Origin: SZUA-36 sp963704855
GTDB lineage: Bacteria > Pseudomonadota > Gammaproteobacteria > Xanthomonadales > SZUA-36
Length of the DNA: 64,000 bases
Assembly (NCBI GenBank): GCA_963704855.1
Contig: CAVPHY010000028.1
Span: 992,001-1,056,000, forward strand
Direction of reading: 5' to 3'
In this document: positions 36,085-44,297 of the stretch, one piece after another
Layout: each line of letters begins with the position of its first letter
How positions within the stretch are numbered: the stretch's first letter is position 1
Program-made: the position numbers and the translations under genes
Notes under the pieces: model-generated
The model's input: the letters and a program-made list of their open reading frames with translations, nothing else
Database searches by the model: none
What the model was told of the DNA's origin: nothing

Positions 36085-37493
36085 TTATGGGTTACCAGGT
36101 CGGCCTGGAGTTGCTCCAGGCTCCTGCCCTTTGTTTCCGGAAGGATCCGGATCACGAAGATCAGTCCTACGATGGCGAAGGTGCCATATATCAGGAAGGT
36201 CGTTGCGGGACCGAAATTTTCGAGTTCCCACGGAAACACCAGTTGCACAATAAAACTGACACTGGAGTTGATCAATCCGCAGAAGGAAATCGCGATGCCC
36301 CTGAGCCGGTTGGGAAACAGCTCGGAAAACAATACCCACATCACCGGCCCGAGGGAAATACCAAAACCGGCAACAAAACTGAGAATACCAATCAGTACCA
36401 TGGTGGCATTCATGTCGATCAATTCACCGCCGGGTCCGTAACTTGCCGAAGAAAAGCTGTACGCGAGTACCAGCATGCTGCTGGCGATGATGACCAGGCC
36501 GGATATCAGGAGCGGGCGTCTGCCCAGCTTGTCGATCAGAGCAATAGCTACCACCGTTGCTACCAGGTTTACGATACCGACCAGTACAGCTTGCATGAAA
36601 GAGGCATCCTTTCCGATACCGGATTGCTCAAAAATCATCGGCGCATAAAAGAACACGGAATTGATACCGGTGATCTGTTGCAGGATTGCTATGACGATGC
36701 CGATTGTCAAAACCAGACGCATGGCGGGTAAAAACAGTTCCTTGACCGATCCTTTTTCAAGGTGGGCTTCATCAATCAGGGATTGCTGTACAGCGCCGAT
36801 GTCTGCTTCAGCCTGTGTCTTACCACTTACACGGGTCAGAATCTTGAGCGCTTCCTCGGCCTTTCCACGCATGACCAGCCAGCGCGGGCTTTCCGGCACG
36901 GCGAACAGGGCAAAGAAATAGATGATGGCGGGTATGGCCTCAACACCTAACATCCAGCGCCAACTCCAATCCCCCAATCGCAGCGATTGCGCCCAGGCAA
37001 GGTCAGATTGACCCAGGCTTAAAATTAGGAAATTACTGAAATAGGCGACAGAAATACCGATGACGATATTCAATTGGTTGAATGAAACCATCCGGCCACG
37101 TATATCAGCAGGTGCGATCTCTGCGATATACATCGGTGCGATGATCAGGGCCGCACCGACACCGAAACCACCCAGCATGCGGGCAATAACCAGCGTCAGA
37201 TAGTCTGGTGCAACGGCTGAGGCGATCGCCGAAAGGGTAAACAGGACAGCGGCCACCCTTAACACCGGTCTGCGGCCAAAACGGTCACTGATGGGTCCGG
37301 CAGTCATCATGGCCAGCGTAGATGTCAGCGTCAGCGACGCAACCGCCCAGCCGATCTGTATCTTGGTCAGTTCGAATTCCGGTCCGATGAAACCTACAAC
37401 CCCCGAAATAACGGAGGCATCAAAACCCATCAGAAAGCCACCCAATGCGACGATGAGTGCGACACGGACGGTGTAGCGTGTGCTTGCTGTCAT
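36081..37493 (-). CDS. MFS sugar porter
   Basis: This 470-residue membrane protein has 12 predicted helices and the sugar-porter signatures: GFLMGFDASVISG in helix 1, DRFGRRPVL after helix 2, ESPRWLV before the central loop, QQITGINSVFFYAP in helix 7 and PETKGRSLEQLQ at the end. It is a sugar:proton symporter or facilitator of the XylE/GalP group. Its start overlaps the LacI stop and its stop overlaps the next glycosidase start (ATGA overlaps of 4 bp each), so it sits inside one translationally coupled operon. Hexose, probably glucose released outside the cell, is the expected cargo. Confidence 0.9.
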   Translation of the reverse strand: MTASTRYTVRVALIVALGGFLMGFDASVISGVVGFIGPEFELTKIQIGWAVASLTLTSTLAMMTAGPISDRFGRRPVLRVAAVLFTLSAIASAVAPDYLTLVIARMLGGFGVGAALIIAPMYIAEIAPADIRGRMVSFNQLNIVIGISVAYFSNFLILSLGQSDLAWAQSLRLGDWSWRWMLGVEAIPAIIYFFALFAVPESPRWLVMRGKAEEALKILTRVSGKTQAEADIGAVQQSLIDEAHLEKGSVKELFLPAMRLVLTIGIVIAILQQITGINSVFFYAPMIFEQSGIGKDASFMQAVLVGIVNLVATVVAIALIDKLGRRPLLISGLVIIASSMLVLAYSFSSASYGPGGELIDMNATMVLIGILSFVAGFGISLGPVMWVLFSELFPNRLRGIAISFCGLINSSVSFIVQLVFPWELENFGPATTFLIYGTFAIVGLIFVIRILPETKGRSLEQLQADLVTHK

Positions 37494-38497
37494 ACCAATA
37501 ACCTGTTTTTGACTGATTCCCGCAAAACCAGGCGTGGTTTGAAGGTGTTTTGAATTTCCAGATCGGTTTGGCCATAAGCATGTTTCAGAACACAGCGGGC
37601 AGCCATTTGCCCCATCTCGCTGATACGACAGCCTATGGATGAAAGTTTCGGCTGGAGATATTCGGTGAAATAAACGTTATCGTAACCAATAATGGAAATA
37701 TCGTCGGGTATGGTTAATCCCTGTTCGCGGGCAGTGTCCATCGCACCAGCCGCCATTTCGTCATTGGCGCACACGACACCCGTGAACGGGATGCCGCGAC
37801 TCAATAACTGCTTCATGGCCACCCTGCCACTGGCTTCTTCGAAATCACCCTCGACGATCATATGTTCATCAATCTCCAGGCCATATTCCTTCAAGGCACG
37901 CTTATGACCGGTAAGGCGTTTGAATGAATCCGTTTTCCAGCTAGGGCCGGAGATATAGGCCAGGTTTCTGTGACCATTTTCGAGAAGTGCCTTTGTTGCG
38001 ATGTATCCGCCGTGTTCGTTGTCCAGAAAAATGCAACTATCTGCAAGTTCCGCAACGTAATTATTCAAAATGATGATGGGGACGGGGCCCTTGTTCAGTT
38101 CAACAAGATAGTCGTGGGGAACGGAATACACATGCAGGATCAGCGCATCACAACTGCTACTCAGAAGAAACTCAATGCAATCTCTTTCCTTTTGTTCATC
38201 GCTGTGCCCGGCCGTGATGATGACGCGTTTACCGGCTTCGCGTAACTCCTTTTCTACGCTGCTGAGCATGACACCGAAAAATGGGCCATGAAGCTCCGGA
38301 ATGAGAATGCCAACGCTATTGGATCGTTTTGACGCCAAAGACTGCGCCATCGAATTGGGTCTGTAGCCAAGTTCTGCTATTGCTGTCAGGACTTTTTCCC
38401 GGGTTTTTGGGGTGACTTTGCCACTGTCGTTCAGCACGCGGGAGACTGTTGCGAGAGACACGCCGGCAAGCTTTGAAACTTCGTAAATTGTTGCCAT
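37490..38497 (-). CDS. LacI/GalR-family repressor heading the beta-glucan operon
   Basis: The N-terminus is the standard LacI DNA-binding head (TIYEVSKLAGVSLATVSRVLNDSGKVTPKTREKVLTAIAELGYRPN), followed by a PBP-like sugar-binding core (GILIPELHGPFFGVMLSS, YISGPSWKTDSFKRLTGHKRAL, VVCANDEMAAGAMD, ISIIGYDNVYFTEYL). It is the first gene of the operon with the sugar porter, two glycosidases and the phosphorylase-like enzyme. A palindrome at 38519-38532, 21 bp before the start, is its probable autoregulatory operator. The near-identical palindromes elsewhere in the window could be bound by this protein or by the paralogue at 25780-26805. Confidence 0.92.
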   Translation of the reverse strand: MATIYEVSKLAGVSLATVSRVLNDSGKVTPKTREKVLTAIAELGYRPNSMAQSLASKRSNSVGILIPELHGPFFGVMLSSVEKELREAGKRVIITAGHSDEQKERDCIEFLLSSSCDALILHVYSVPHDYLVELNKGPVPIIILNNYVAELADSCIFLDNEHGGYIATKALLENGHRNLAYISGPSWKTDSFKRLTGHKRALKEYGLEIDEHMIVEGDFEEASGRVAMKQLLSRGIPFTGVVCANDEMAAGAMDTAREQGLTIPDDISIIGYDNVYFTEYLQPKLSSIGCRISEMGQMAARCVLKHAYGQTDLEIQNTFKPRLVLRESVKNRLLV

Positions 38498-38518
38498 GTA
38501 AAACTTGTCCGGAATAAA

Positions 38519-38532
38519 TGTAAGCGTTTACA
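38519..38532. promoter_or_regulatory. LacI-type operator before the beta-glucan operon
   Basis: TGTAAGCGTTTACA (a one-mismatch palindrome embedded in AATGTAAGCGTTTACATT) lies just upstream of the LacI gene, overlapping the likely promoter. Confidence 0.75.
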
Positions 38533-38617
38533 TTCTACCTTCCGCCGGAGCAAATTACAAAACCACTTTCGAAGATGACAATAACTTAGAGGTCGTTGTG
38601 TGTGTTTAAGTACGCGA

Positions 38618-40102
38618 CTATTTCATCGCCTTGCAATACTGCTCTACATAAGCCTGGTGTTTGGGCAAGCTGGCGACCGTTTTATCAACCTGCGACTTGA
38701 TACCCTGCATAAAACGGGTCAGTTCCTGGTCACTCATAACATTGGCCACCGGGTGGTATTGTTTGGGCATGACGCCCTGACCCAGCATGACCTGGGTCCA
38801 GGAATTTTCACCAAACAACTCATTGGAAACCTTGAAAACCCTCGCCGAATCACTGAACAGATCGATTCTGTGGGTCAGTGAGTCAGGTACCGGCATCGAT
38901 TTGCAGTAGCGCCAGAAATCACTGTCCTGCCGGTTGGTCACCTTGTAATGCAGAATGACGAAATCCCTGACGTGTTCGATCTCGATTTTGGCCTGGCGGT
39001 TGAACTCATCAATATCGGATTGTTTGATACCGTGTAAGGGGAACATCTGCATCAAACGGATGACGCTTCTTTGAATCAGGTGGATACTGGTAGACTCCAA
39101 TGGCTCGATAAAACCACTGGATAAGCCCATGGCGATCACGTTCTTATTCCAGTTCTTCAAACGTTGGCCGGGCTTGAATTTGATCACACGTGGATCTGTC
39201 AGCGTCTCACCTTCGATATTGTCCAACAACAATTCCTTGGCATCGTCGTCACTGATATAAGGGCTGCTGTAAACCAGTCCATTTCCAACACGATGTTGCA
39301 GCGGAATACGCCATTGCCAACCGGATTGGTGTGCAATCGAACGGGTGTATGGAATGGCTTCACCGACGGATTGTGTCTGCACTGCGACTGCGCTGTCGCA
39401 GGGCAGCCACTTTGACCAGTCTTCATAACCGGTTTTAAGTGTCTGTTCGATCAGTAAACCGCGGAAACCTGTGCAATCAATAAAAAGGTCACCATCGATC
39501 ACCTGGCCGTTATCCAGCATAAGGGATTCTATGAAACCGTCTTCGGGGCGCGTATTGACCTTGACTATCTTGCCCTCAATGCGCTTGACACCAAAGCGCC
39601 CGCAAAATTTTCTGAGGAATTTTGCGTATATGGTTGCGTCGAGATGATAGGCATAGTTCAGGCTGTTCTTCGGTAGGTGGGCGAATTTACTTTGTTCAGC
39701 CGCTTTCAGTTCAAGGCAGTAATTACCATAGTCCTCGGTGGATCCGCGTTCGCGGTCCTTCAGCCAGAAATGCTGGAACCCGGCCGTCCAGTGGTCGGTG
39801 CCGGTTTCTCCGAATGAATGAATGTAATCTTCACCGACATCGCGCCAGCCTTCAAATGAAATACCCAGCTTGAAGGTGGCCTGGGTGGCGGCCATGAATT
39901 CCTGCTCCTTGATGTCGAGCAATTGATGAAATGTGATCAATGGGGGAATGGTTGCTTCGCCGACACCGACCGTGCCAATCACATCGGACTCTATCAGGGT
40001 GATATCGAGTACTTTACCCAGTATTTTCGATATGGCCGCCGCAGCCATCCAGCCCGCGGTGCCGCCACCGGCGATTACAACTTTTTTGATGCCCTTGTCC
40101 AC
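38618..40102 (-). CDS. Flavin-dependent tryptophan-halogenase-family protein (copy 1)
   Basis: I start at GTG 40102, since GAGG lies about 8 nt upstream and the FAD-binding strand follows at once (KKVVIAGGGTAGWMAAAAISKIL). The 494-residue protein keeps the halogenase landmarks: GxGxxG in AGGGTAG, the IGTVGVGEATIPPL block, the Lys of ATFKLGISFEGW that contacts HOCl in true halogenases, and WxWxIP in GWQWRIPLQHRVG. Family members chlorinate indoles, but in TonB-receptor loci they sit with sugar genes and their substrates are unknown. It is the last gene of the cassette that begins at 44220, 31 bp after the cupin gene. A flavin reductase partner is not in the window. Confidence 0.88.
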   Translation of the reverse strand: MDKGIKKVVIAGGGTAGWMAAAAISKILGKVLDITLIESDVIGTVGVGEATIPPLITFHQLLDIKEQEFMAATQATFKLGISFEGWRDVGEDYIHSFGETGTDHWTAGFQHFWLKDRERGSTEDYGNYCLELKAAEQSKFAHLPKNSLNYAYHLDATIYAKFLRKFCGRFGVKRIEGKIVKVNTRPEDGFIESLMLDNGQVIDGDLFIDCTGFRGLLIEQTLKTGYEDWSKWLPCDSAVAVQTQSVGEAIPYTRSIAHQSGWQWRIPLQHRVGNGLVYSSPYISDDDAKELLLDNIEGETLTDPRVIKFKPGQRLKNWNKNVIAMGLSSGFIEPLESTSIHLIQRSVIRLMQMFPLHGIKQSDIDEFNRQAKIEIEHVRDFVILHYKVTNRQDSDFWRYCKSMPVPDSLTHRIDLFSDSARVFKVSNELFGENSWTQVMLGQGVMPKQYHPVANVMSDQELTRFMQGIKSQVDKTVASLPKHQAYVEQYCKAMK

Positions 40103-40133
40103 TATTGCCTCGTTTTCTCGTCTATGTTGATGT

Positions 40134-41147
40134 TTAGCGATTGAGTTTGCCAAGTAATTGCGCCCGCAATTTCCTCGCGCCAATCTCATCCATGGGTGAA
40201 AGTACACCCCGCCGTTGTTCGGGAAGATGCGCCACAGCATCTTCGTCAAAATCAAAAATATAATACTTGAATAGCTCGTGCCAGGCCTGCCGCTGTGCGT
40301 TTGGCAGGTCACGCAAGCTGAGCAATGCATGGTTCAGCACGTTCAGTGGCGTATCCATCCAGGCGGGCGATTGTCGCCACCAGTAGTTGATCAGGACGTT
40401 AAAACTGCTCAAGGCCTCGACATGGTGCCACCACATGCTGGGTATGAAAATGGCATCGCCGGGTTCCATTTCAGCCACTTGCGCAGATTGCAAAGCAGTC
40501 CGGAACCCGGGGTGTTTTTCATAGTCCGGTTGCGAAAAATCAACCATGCTGATGGCTTGGCCGGCAGGTGTGAAATCCAGCGGGCCGGGGTAGAGGTTTG
40601 CCACTTGTGATGGCGGAAACAGGATGAACCTGCGACGGCCGACGGCACAGCAGGCGATGTTGTCCGGCACATCATAATGAGCCGCAACACGTGTCCTGTT
40701 GCCAAGCCAGATACTGGCCAACGGGTCAATATCTCCAAAATCAATATCATTTTCTGCCCTGAATCCAGGCAGGCATGTTTCAACGGTGGTAGATCCCACA
40801 TAGAAAGCAGGTGGCTGGTCTTCGCAGGTGTACTGCTGGATCCTATCCAGCACCGTGTCCAGCTTGATCATTACACGCTCGAAATTGAAACCTGTCATAT
40901 CCTGGTTGTAGAAAACCCGGCCTCCACTATCGGCAGCGCCAATAAAAGCACCGACCGTCGCACCCTGGTAAAACCGACGTATATACAGATCGGCCGCCTG
41001 GGCGGACGTCTTTGCCGCTTTCACAATGGGCCACTTCGCCAGCATTCCCTTCAGCAACAGGGGTTCTGTTGAACACAGGGCCTCCGCCAGCACCGCTCCA
41101 GGGCTAAGACCGGTTATTTCCTTAACTGATTTTTCAATCGGTAACAT
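40134..41147 (-). CDS. Cupin-8/JmjC-like Fe(II)/2-oxoglutarate oxygenase family protein
   Basis: This 337-residue protein has the cupin-8 (FIH/JmjC-like) layout: PLLLKGMLAKWPIVKA near the start, WLGNRTRVAAHYDVPDNIACCAVGRRRFILFPP with the H-x-D iron pair, YPGPLD, and the distal His in GDAIFIPSMWWHHVEAL. Relatives hydroxylate protein side chains. Its start overlaps the SapC stop by 14 bp and it precedes halogenase copy 1 by 31 bp, so the three are one transcript. In other TonB-receptor loci the same three families recur together, which suggests a common modification pathway of unknown target. Confidence 0.82.
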   Translation of the reverse strand: MLPIEKSVKEITGLSPGAVLAEALCSTEPLLLKGMLAKWPIVKAAKTSAQAADLYIRRFYQGATVGAFIGAADSGGRVFYNQDMTGFNFERVMIKLDTVLDRIQQYTCEDQPPAFYVGSTTVETCLPGFRAENDIDFGDIDPLASIWLGNRTRVAAHYDVPDNIACCAVGRRRFILFPPSQVANLYPGPLDFTPAGQAISMVDFSQPDYEKHPGFRTALQSAQVAEMEPGDAIFIPSMWWHHVEALSSFNVLINYWWRQSPAWMDTPLNVLNHALLSLRDLPNAQRQAWHELFKYYIFDFDEDAVAHLPEQRRGVLSPMDEIGARKLRAQLLGKLNR

Positions 41148-41883
41148 CGGGTTTGTTATTTTTAAGCAGTCTATTTTTCATTTCGACCAGTGTTGAGATA
41201 TTTGACATGGATGCGATGGCCATATAAATGGGTTCCAAATGACCATTATTGTTGAGTATCACCAGGTCATCACCCGTCAGACCCAACAGCGACTCTTCAT
41301 TTATGGTGTAAAAACCCGACATACGATGTTGTGACCCATCATCGAGTTCGACATCCAGCACAAATGACTCAAGCAAATCCATGCCCATCAACATTTCGAT
41401 AAACGCACTGTTGCGTTCAAATCCCTCTCTGACCAGGTTCAGTATCGAGTTGACCTGGTCCAGGTAAGCGGTATTGCCACCATGCTCCAGGAACACGGGT
41501 TCACCTTCGGTTCTGCTGACCCGCGGATTTTCCATATCTACCGAGATCACCATCTCCTTGATGGGCACGCCGTCCTTATCGGATTGCTGGAAGCCGATCA
41601 GGAACGGTTGCCGCATGATACTTAATGGTATGTAACTCGCGTTCCAGCCATTCTCATCGAGGAATAAATTCTCCCCGACTTCAAACCCAAACAGGGCAAC
41701 CGCCTGAAACTGTCCAGTCTGGGCGTTCTTGGTAAAGACGATAGGGTAGTGCTTTTGCAGAACTCTGTATTCCTGCGGGAATGTTGGTGTGAACCATACA
41801 TTATCCCCGAGTGCTGCCGAACGATTGATATTGACCTTGAGGTCTTTGTGATCAATGTTGTTCAGTAATTCAATTTTAGGCAT
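41134..41883 (-). CDS. SapC-family protein
   Basis: The 249 residues match the SapC family, named after a Campylobacter S-layer locus: YRVLQKHYPIVFTKNAQTGQFQAVALFGFEVGENLFLDENGWNASYIPLSIMRQPFLIG is the hallmark block (residues about 40-98), followed by LDQVNSILNLVREGFERN and the GFYTINEESLLGL element. There is no signal peptide. The biochemical role of SapC is unknown; genes for it often stand beside TonB receptors, halogenase-family proteins and cupin-8 proteins, as here. It lies 52 bp after halogenase copy 2 and overlaps the cupin gene. Confidence 0.88.
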   Translation of the reverse strand: MPKIELLNNIDHKDLKVNINRSAALGDNVWFTPTFPQEYRVLQKHYPIVFTKNAQTGQFQAVALFGFEVGENLFLDENGWNASYIPLSIMRQPFLIGFQQSDKDGVPIKEMVISVDMENPRVSRTEGEPVFLEHGGNTAYLDQVNSILNLVREGFERNSAFIEMLMGMDLLESFVLDVELDDGSQHRMSGFYTINEESLLGLTGDDLVILNNNGHLEPIYMAIASMSNISTLVEMKNRLLKNNKPDVTD

Positions 41884-41935
41884 GTTGGTTTCCGCTTCTG
41901 GGCAATAGTTTATGGAATAGCGTTCATGAATGGGG

Positions 41936-43486
41936 TTAAATTTTCTGCAATCCGTACCTGCTTACATGATTCAACAACTCCCGGTTTGATGGCAGGCCGG
42001 CAAGGTACTTTTCGGTCAAGTTGGCGTTTTCTGCAAAGTATCTACTGACCAGCTTTGTGTCATCTGATCGTCTTTGTGGCTGCTGCTCGGGCTCAAAACC
42101 CATTCCATAAAGGACGTATTGATAGCTGGCTGACGGAAAGATCTCTTCAATCTGGAATAAATCGCTGCGTGATGGTGGCTGGTATTTCCAAAGCTCCATT
42201 AACTCGAGCAAATGCGGCGGAATGGTTTCGGTCTTGCGATTGTCCAGCCAGAAGTCCGAGTCGTTGCGCTGACCCAGCACATAATGCAGCTTCAGAAAAT
42301 CAATGATGCGATCCCAGCGGTAACGGAACCGTTCGTTAAATCGTTTGGCAACGATATCCATGATTTCCCGTGTGGCCGGCAACTCGCTGCTGATCATCTT
42401 CGCAGAAAGCTCAATCAGTGCCAGGGCTGATGCTTCCAGGGGTTCGATAAAACCAGCCGAAATACCCACAGCCACACAGTTGCGGTGCCAGAAGGTTTCC
42501 CGGTGGCCCGGATTGATCGAAATCTTGCGGGCCGTGCCTGCTTTACCATCTCCACCCGTGGCTCCGATGTACTCTCTCAAAGCCAGTTCGGCCTCATCAT
42601 CCGTACTATGTGCGCTTGAATAAACATACCCGGTCCCGCGCCGGGTGGGCAGACCGATATCCCAGATCCAGCCGGCTTTTTGTGCAGTGGAAATGGTGTT
42701 CGACGCAATCGGGCTGTCTTCCCGCAGGTAAGGCGCTTGCAAGGCCATCGCAGTATCGCAGAACAGGGTTTCTTTTCGGCTTATGAATGGAATTCCGTAA
42801 TGCTGGCCGAGCAGCAGGGAGGCAAAGCCGGTGCAGTCAATAAACAGATCACCTTTGATCTGACCATTGGCTTGAGTCTGTAGTGAAGCGATATCACCAT
42901 TATCAGCGGAATTGATGCCTACCACGTGATCCAGTACATGCTCTACGCCGAGCTTCCCAGTGCAGAATTTTTGCAGGAACTGGCCGAATTTTCCGGCATC
43001 GAGGTGATAGGCGTAATTTGCCACCGCCGCCCACTCGGGTGTCGTAACTTGCTTGGGTGCCCGCCCTTGATCACACAACTGGGCCTGGTAACTGACAACT
43101 TCGGCAAAAGGCCGTTTGTCTGGAAGTGATTGCCACTGAGAAACCAGGTTTACTTCGCCATAACCCTGTGGCAGCGCGAACGGGTGGTAATAAGTGTCAT
43201 CACCGGTACCTGTTACCCAACGGTCAAACCGGGATGCCTGTTTAAAAGATGCATCGCATTCCCTGATGAATTCCGTTTCTGACACCCCCATTTTTCTAAG
43301 GGTGTCGCGCATGGTTGGCCAGGTACCTTCACCCACACCGATTGGGTTCACATCCGGGGATTCAACCAGTTTTACCCGCGGTCCGCCAGGTTTGCCGGTT
43401 CCGTGTTCCGCCGCCAGGATTCCTGCAACTAACCAACCGGCGGAGCCACCACCGACAATTACAATTTGTTTGATCCTGTTACTCAA
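41936..43486 (-). CDS. Flavin-dependent tryptophan-halogenase-family protein (copy 2)
   Basis: The FAD-binding strand KQIVIVGGGSAGWLVAGIL begins right after a TTG at 43486, 14 nt beyond the upstream stop; a TTG at 43516 is the alternative start, and neither has a clear ribosome binding site. GVGEGTWPTMRDTL and the Lys of SFKQASRFDRW are present, but the WxWxIP motif reads W-I-W-D-I-G in KAGWIWDIGLPTRRG, so the Pro is replaced by Gly. The two copies are clearly divergent paralogues. It follows the DUF6445 gene and leads into SapC. The substrate is unknown; the altered motif may mean a different activity. Confidence 0.86.
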   Translation of the reverse strand: MSNRIKQIVIVGGGSAGWLVAGILAAEHGTGKPGGPRVKLVESPDVNPIGVGEGTWPTMRDTLRKMGVSETEFIRECDASFKQASRFDRWVTGTGDDTYYHPFALPQGYGEVNLVSQWQSLPDKRPFAEVVSYQAQLCDQGRAPKQVTTPEWAAVANYAYHLDAGKFGQFLQKFCTGKLGVEHVLDHVVGINSADNGDIASLQTQANGQIKGDLFIDCTGFASLLLGQHYGIPFISRKETLFCDTAMALQAPYLREDSPIASNTISTAQKAGWIWDIGLPTRRGTGYVYSSAHSTDDEAELALREYIGATGGDGKAGTARKISINPGHRETFWHRNCVAVGISAGFIEPLEASALALIELSAKMISSELPATREIMDIVAKRFNERFRYRWDRIIDFLKLHYVLGQRNDSDFWLDNRKTETIPPHLLELMELWKYQPPSRSDLFQIEEIFPSASYQYVLYGMGFEPEQQPQRRSDDTKLVSRYFAENANLTEKYLAGLPSNRELLNHVSRYGLQKI

Positions 43487-43500
43487 TGAAATAAGTACTC

Positions 43501-44220
43501 TTATAACGGCTTGCAATCGACAAATATATTAGCTGTCAATCTGCCGGTTCGGGGGTCGGGGTTGATGTCACGGTTTGCATCGACCAGGCCAGAGTGCAGC
43601 AAGCAGCCGGGGTAAGCAACCAGTCGGTTGGGTTTGTATTCGATACGATCATACAACTCGAAGTGACCGGTGCTGCCATCGATATATTTTTGCGGTGGTT
43701 CTCCATGGGCCTCTACAAACTTTTTGCTGGATTGCATAAACTCAGCAAGCCTGGGCTGCGTTATTGTTTCAAATCCGGTTGGCCTATGACGAAAAAGACC
43801 CGTGTCGCAAAAATCACCCGGGTTAAGGTAATGCAAAACTGCGAGGTAGTACGGGTCGTTGCTGTCAAAATGCGGAACACATTGAGCCGGTGCCAATTCA
43901 TCCACCGGTGTTGAAATCAGGGAGTAAACGGTATTGACCGTCTTCAATCCCAGGTCATCCGGAACGGAATAGACCTGGAATAGCAGACGGTAAATATTGT
44001 TAAGCACCTGGCGGACATAACTGCGCGGAAGCGTGCCGCGAACACCGGGGTAGGCCGAGGTGCTATCGGGGCCGTAATTAACCGAATGGCATGCATACTC
44101 GATCATATCGCCCGTATCCATGGCGAAATTATCAATGATGATTACCGGCGTTTTTTCTGCACCTACGCTACGCATCGTTAAAGATGCCTTTGGGTTGATC
44201 TGGATGCTTGCTTCTTGCAT
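43501..44220 (-). CDS. DUF6445-like putative 2-oxoglutarate oxygenase
   Basis: This 239-residue protein has a prolyl-hydroxylase-like arrangement: VIIIDNFAMDTGDMIEYA near the start, CVPHFDSNDPYYLAVLHYLNPGDFCDTGLFRHRPTGFE with an H-x-D pair (about residue 118) and the distal CLLHSGLV with its His, followed by RLTANIFVD. This is the pattern of DUF6445 proteins, which are found next to halogenase-family genes in TonB-receptor loci. The iron-ligand assignment is inferred. It is the first gene after the receptor, separated from it by a hairpin terminator that would lower its expression relative to the receptor. Confidence 0.72.
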   Translation of the reverse strand: MQEASIQINPKASLTMRSVGAEKTPVIIIDNFAMDTGDMIEYACHSVNYGPDSTSAYPGVRGTLPRSYVRQVLNNIYRLLFQVYSVPDDLGLKTVNTVYSLISTPVDELAPAQCVPHFDSNDPYYLAVLHYLNPGDFCDTGLFRHRPTGFETITQPRLAEFMQSSKKFVEAHGEPPQKYIDGSTGHFELYDRIEYKPNRLVAYPGCLLHSGLVDANRDINPDPRTGRLTANIFVDCKPL

Positions 44221-44246
44221 TTAACTAACTATACCCGTCCCACAAG

Positions 44247-44274
44247 AAAAAGCCGCTCTAATCAGCGGCTTTTT
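44247..44274 (-). terminator. Bidirectional-looking terminator between receptor and halogenase cassette
   Basis: AGCCGCT-CTAATC-AGCGGCT with flanking A and T runs (44247-44250 and 44271-44274) forms a good hairpin 24 bp beyond the receptor stop. As the downstream genes run the same way, it probably works as a partial attenuator, giving more receptor than cassette transcript. Confidence 0.8.
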
Positions 44275-44297
44275 CAGCTTCTTATGCAAATAAAAGA

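Noticed and set aside
38618..43486. Halogenases as tailoring enzymes of the NRPS locus
   Set aside because: They lie 16 kb away, embedded among sugar genes and a receptor, in a family grouping (SapC, cupin-8, DUF6445) known from glycan loci.
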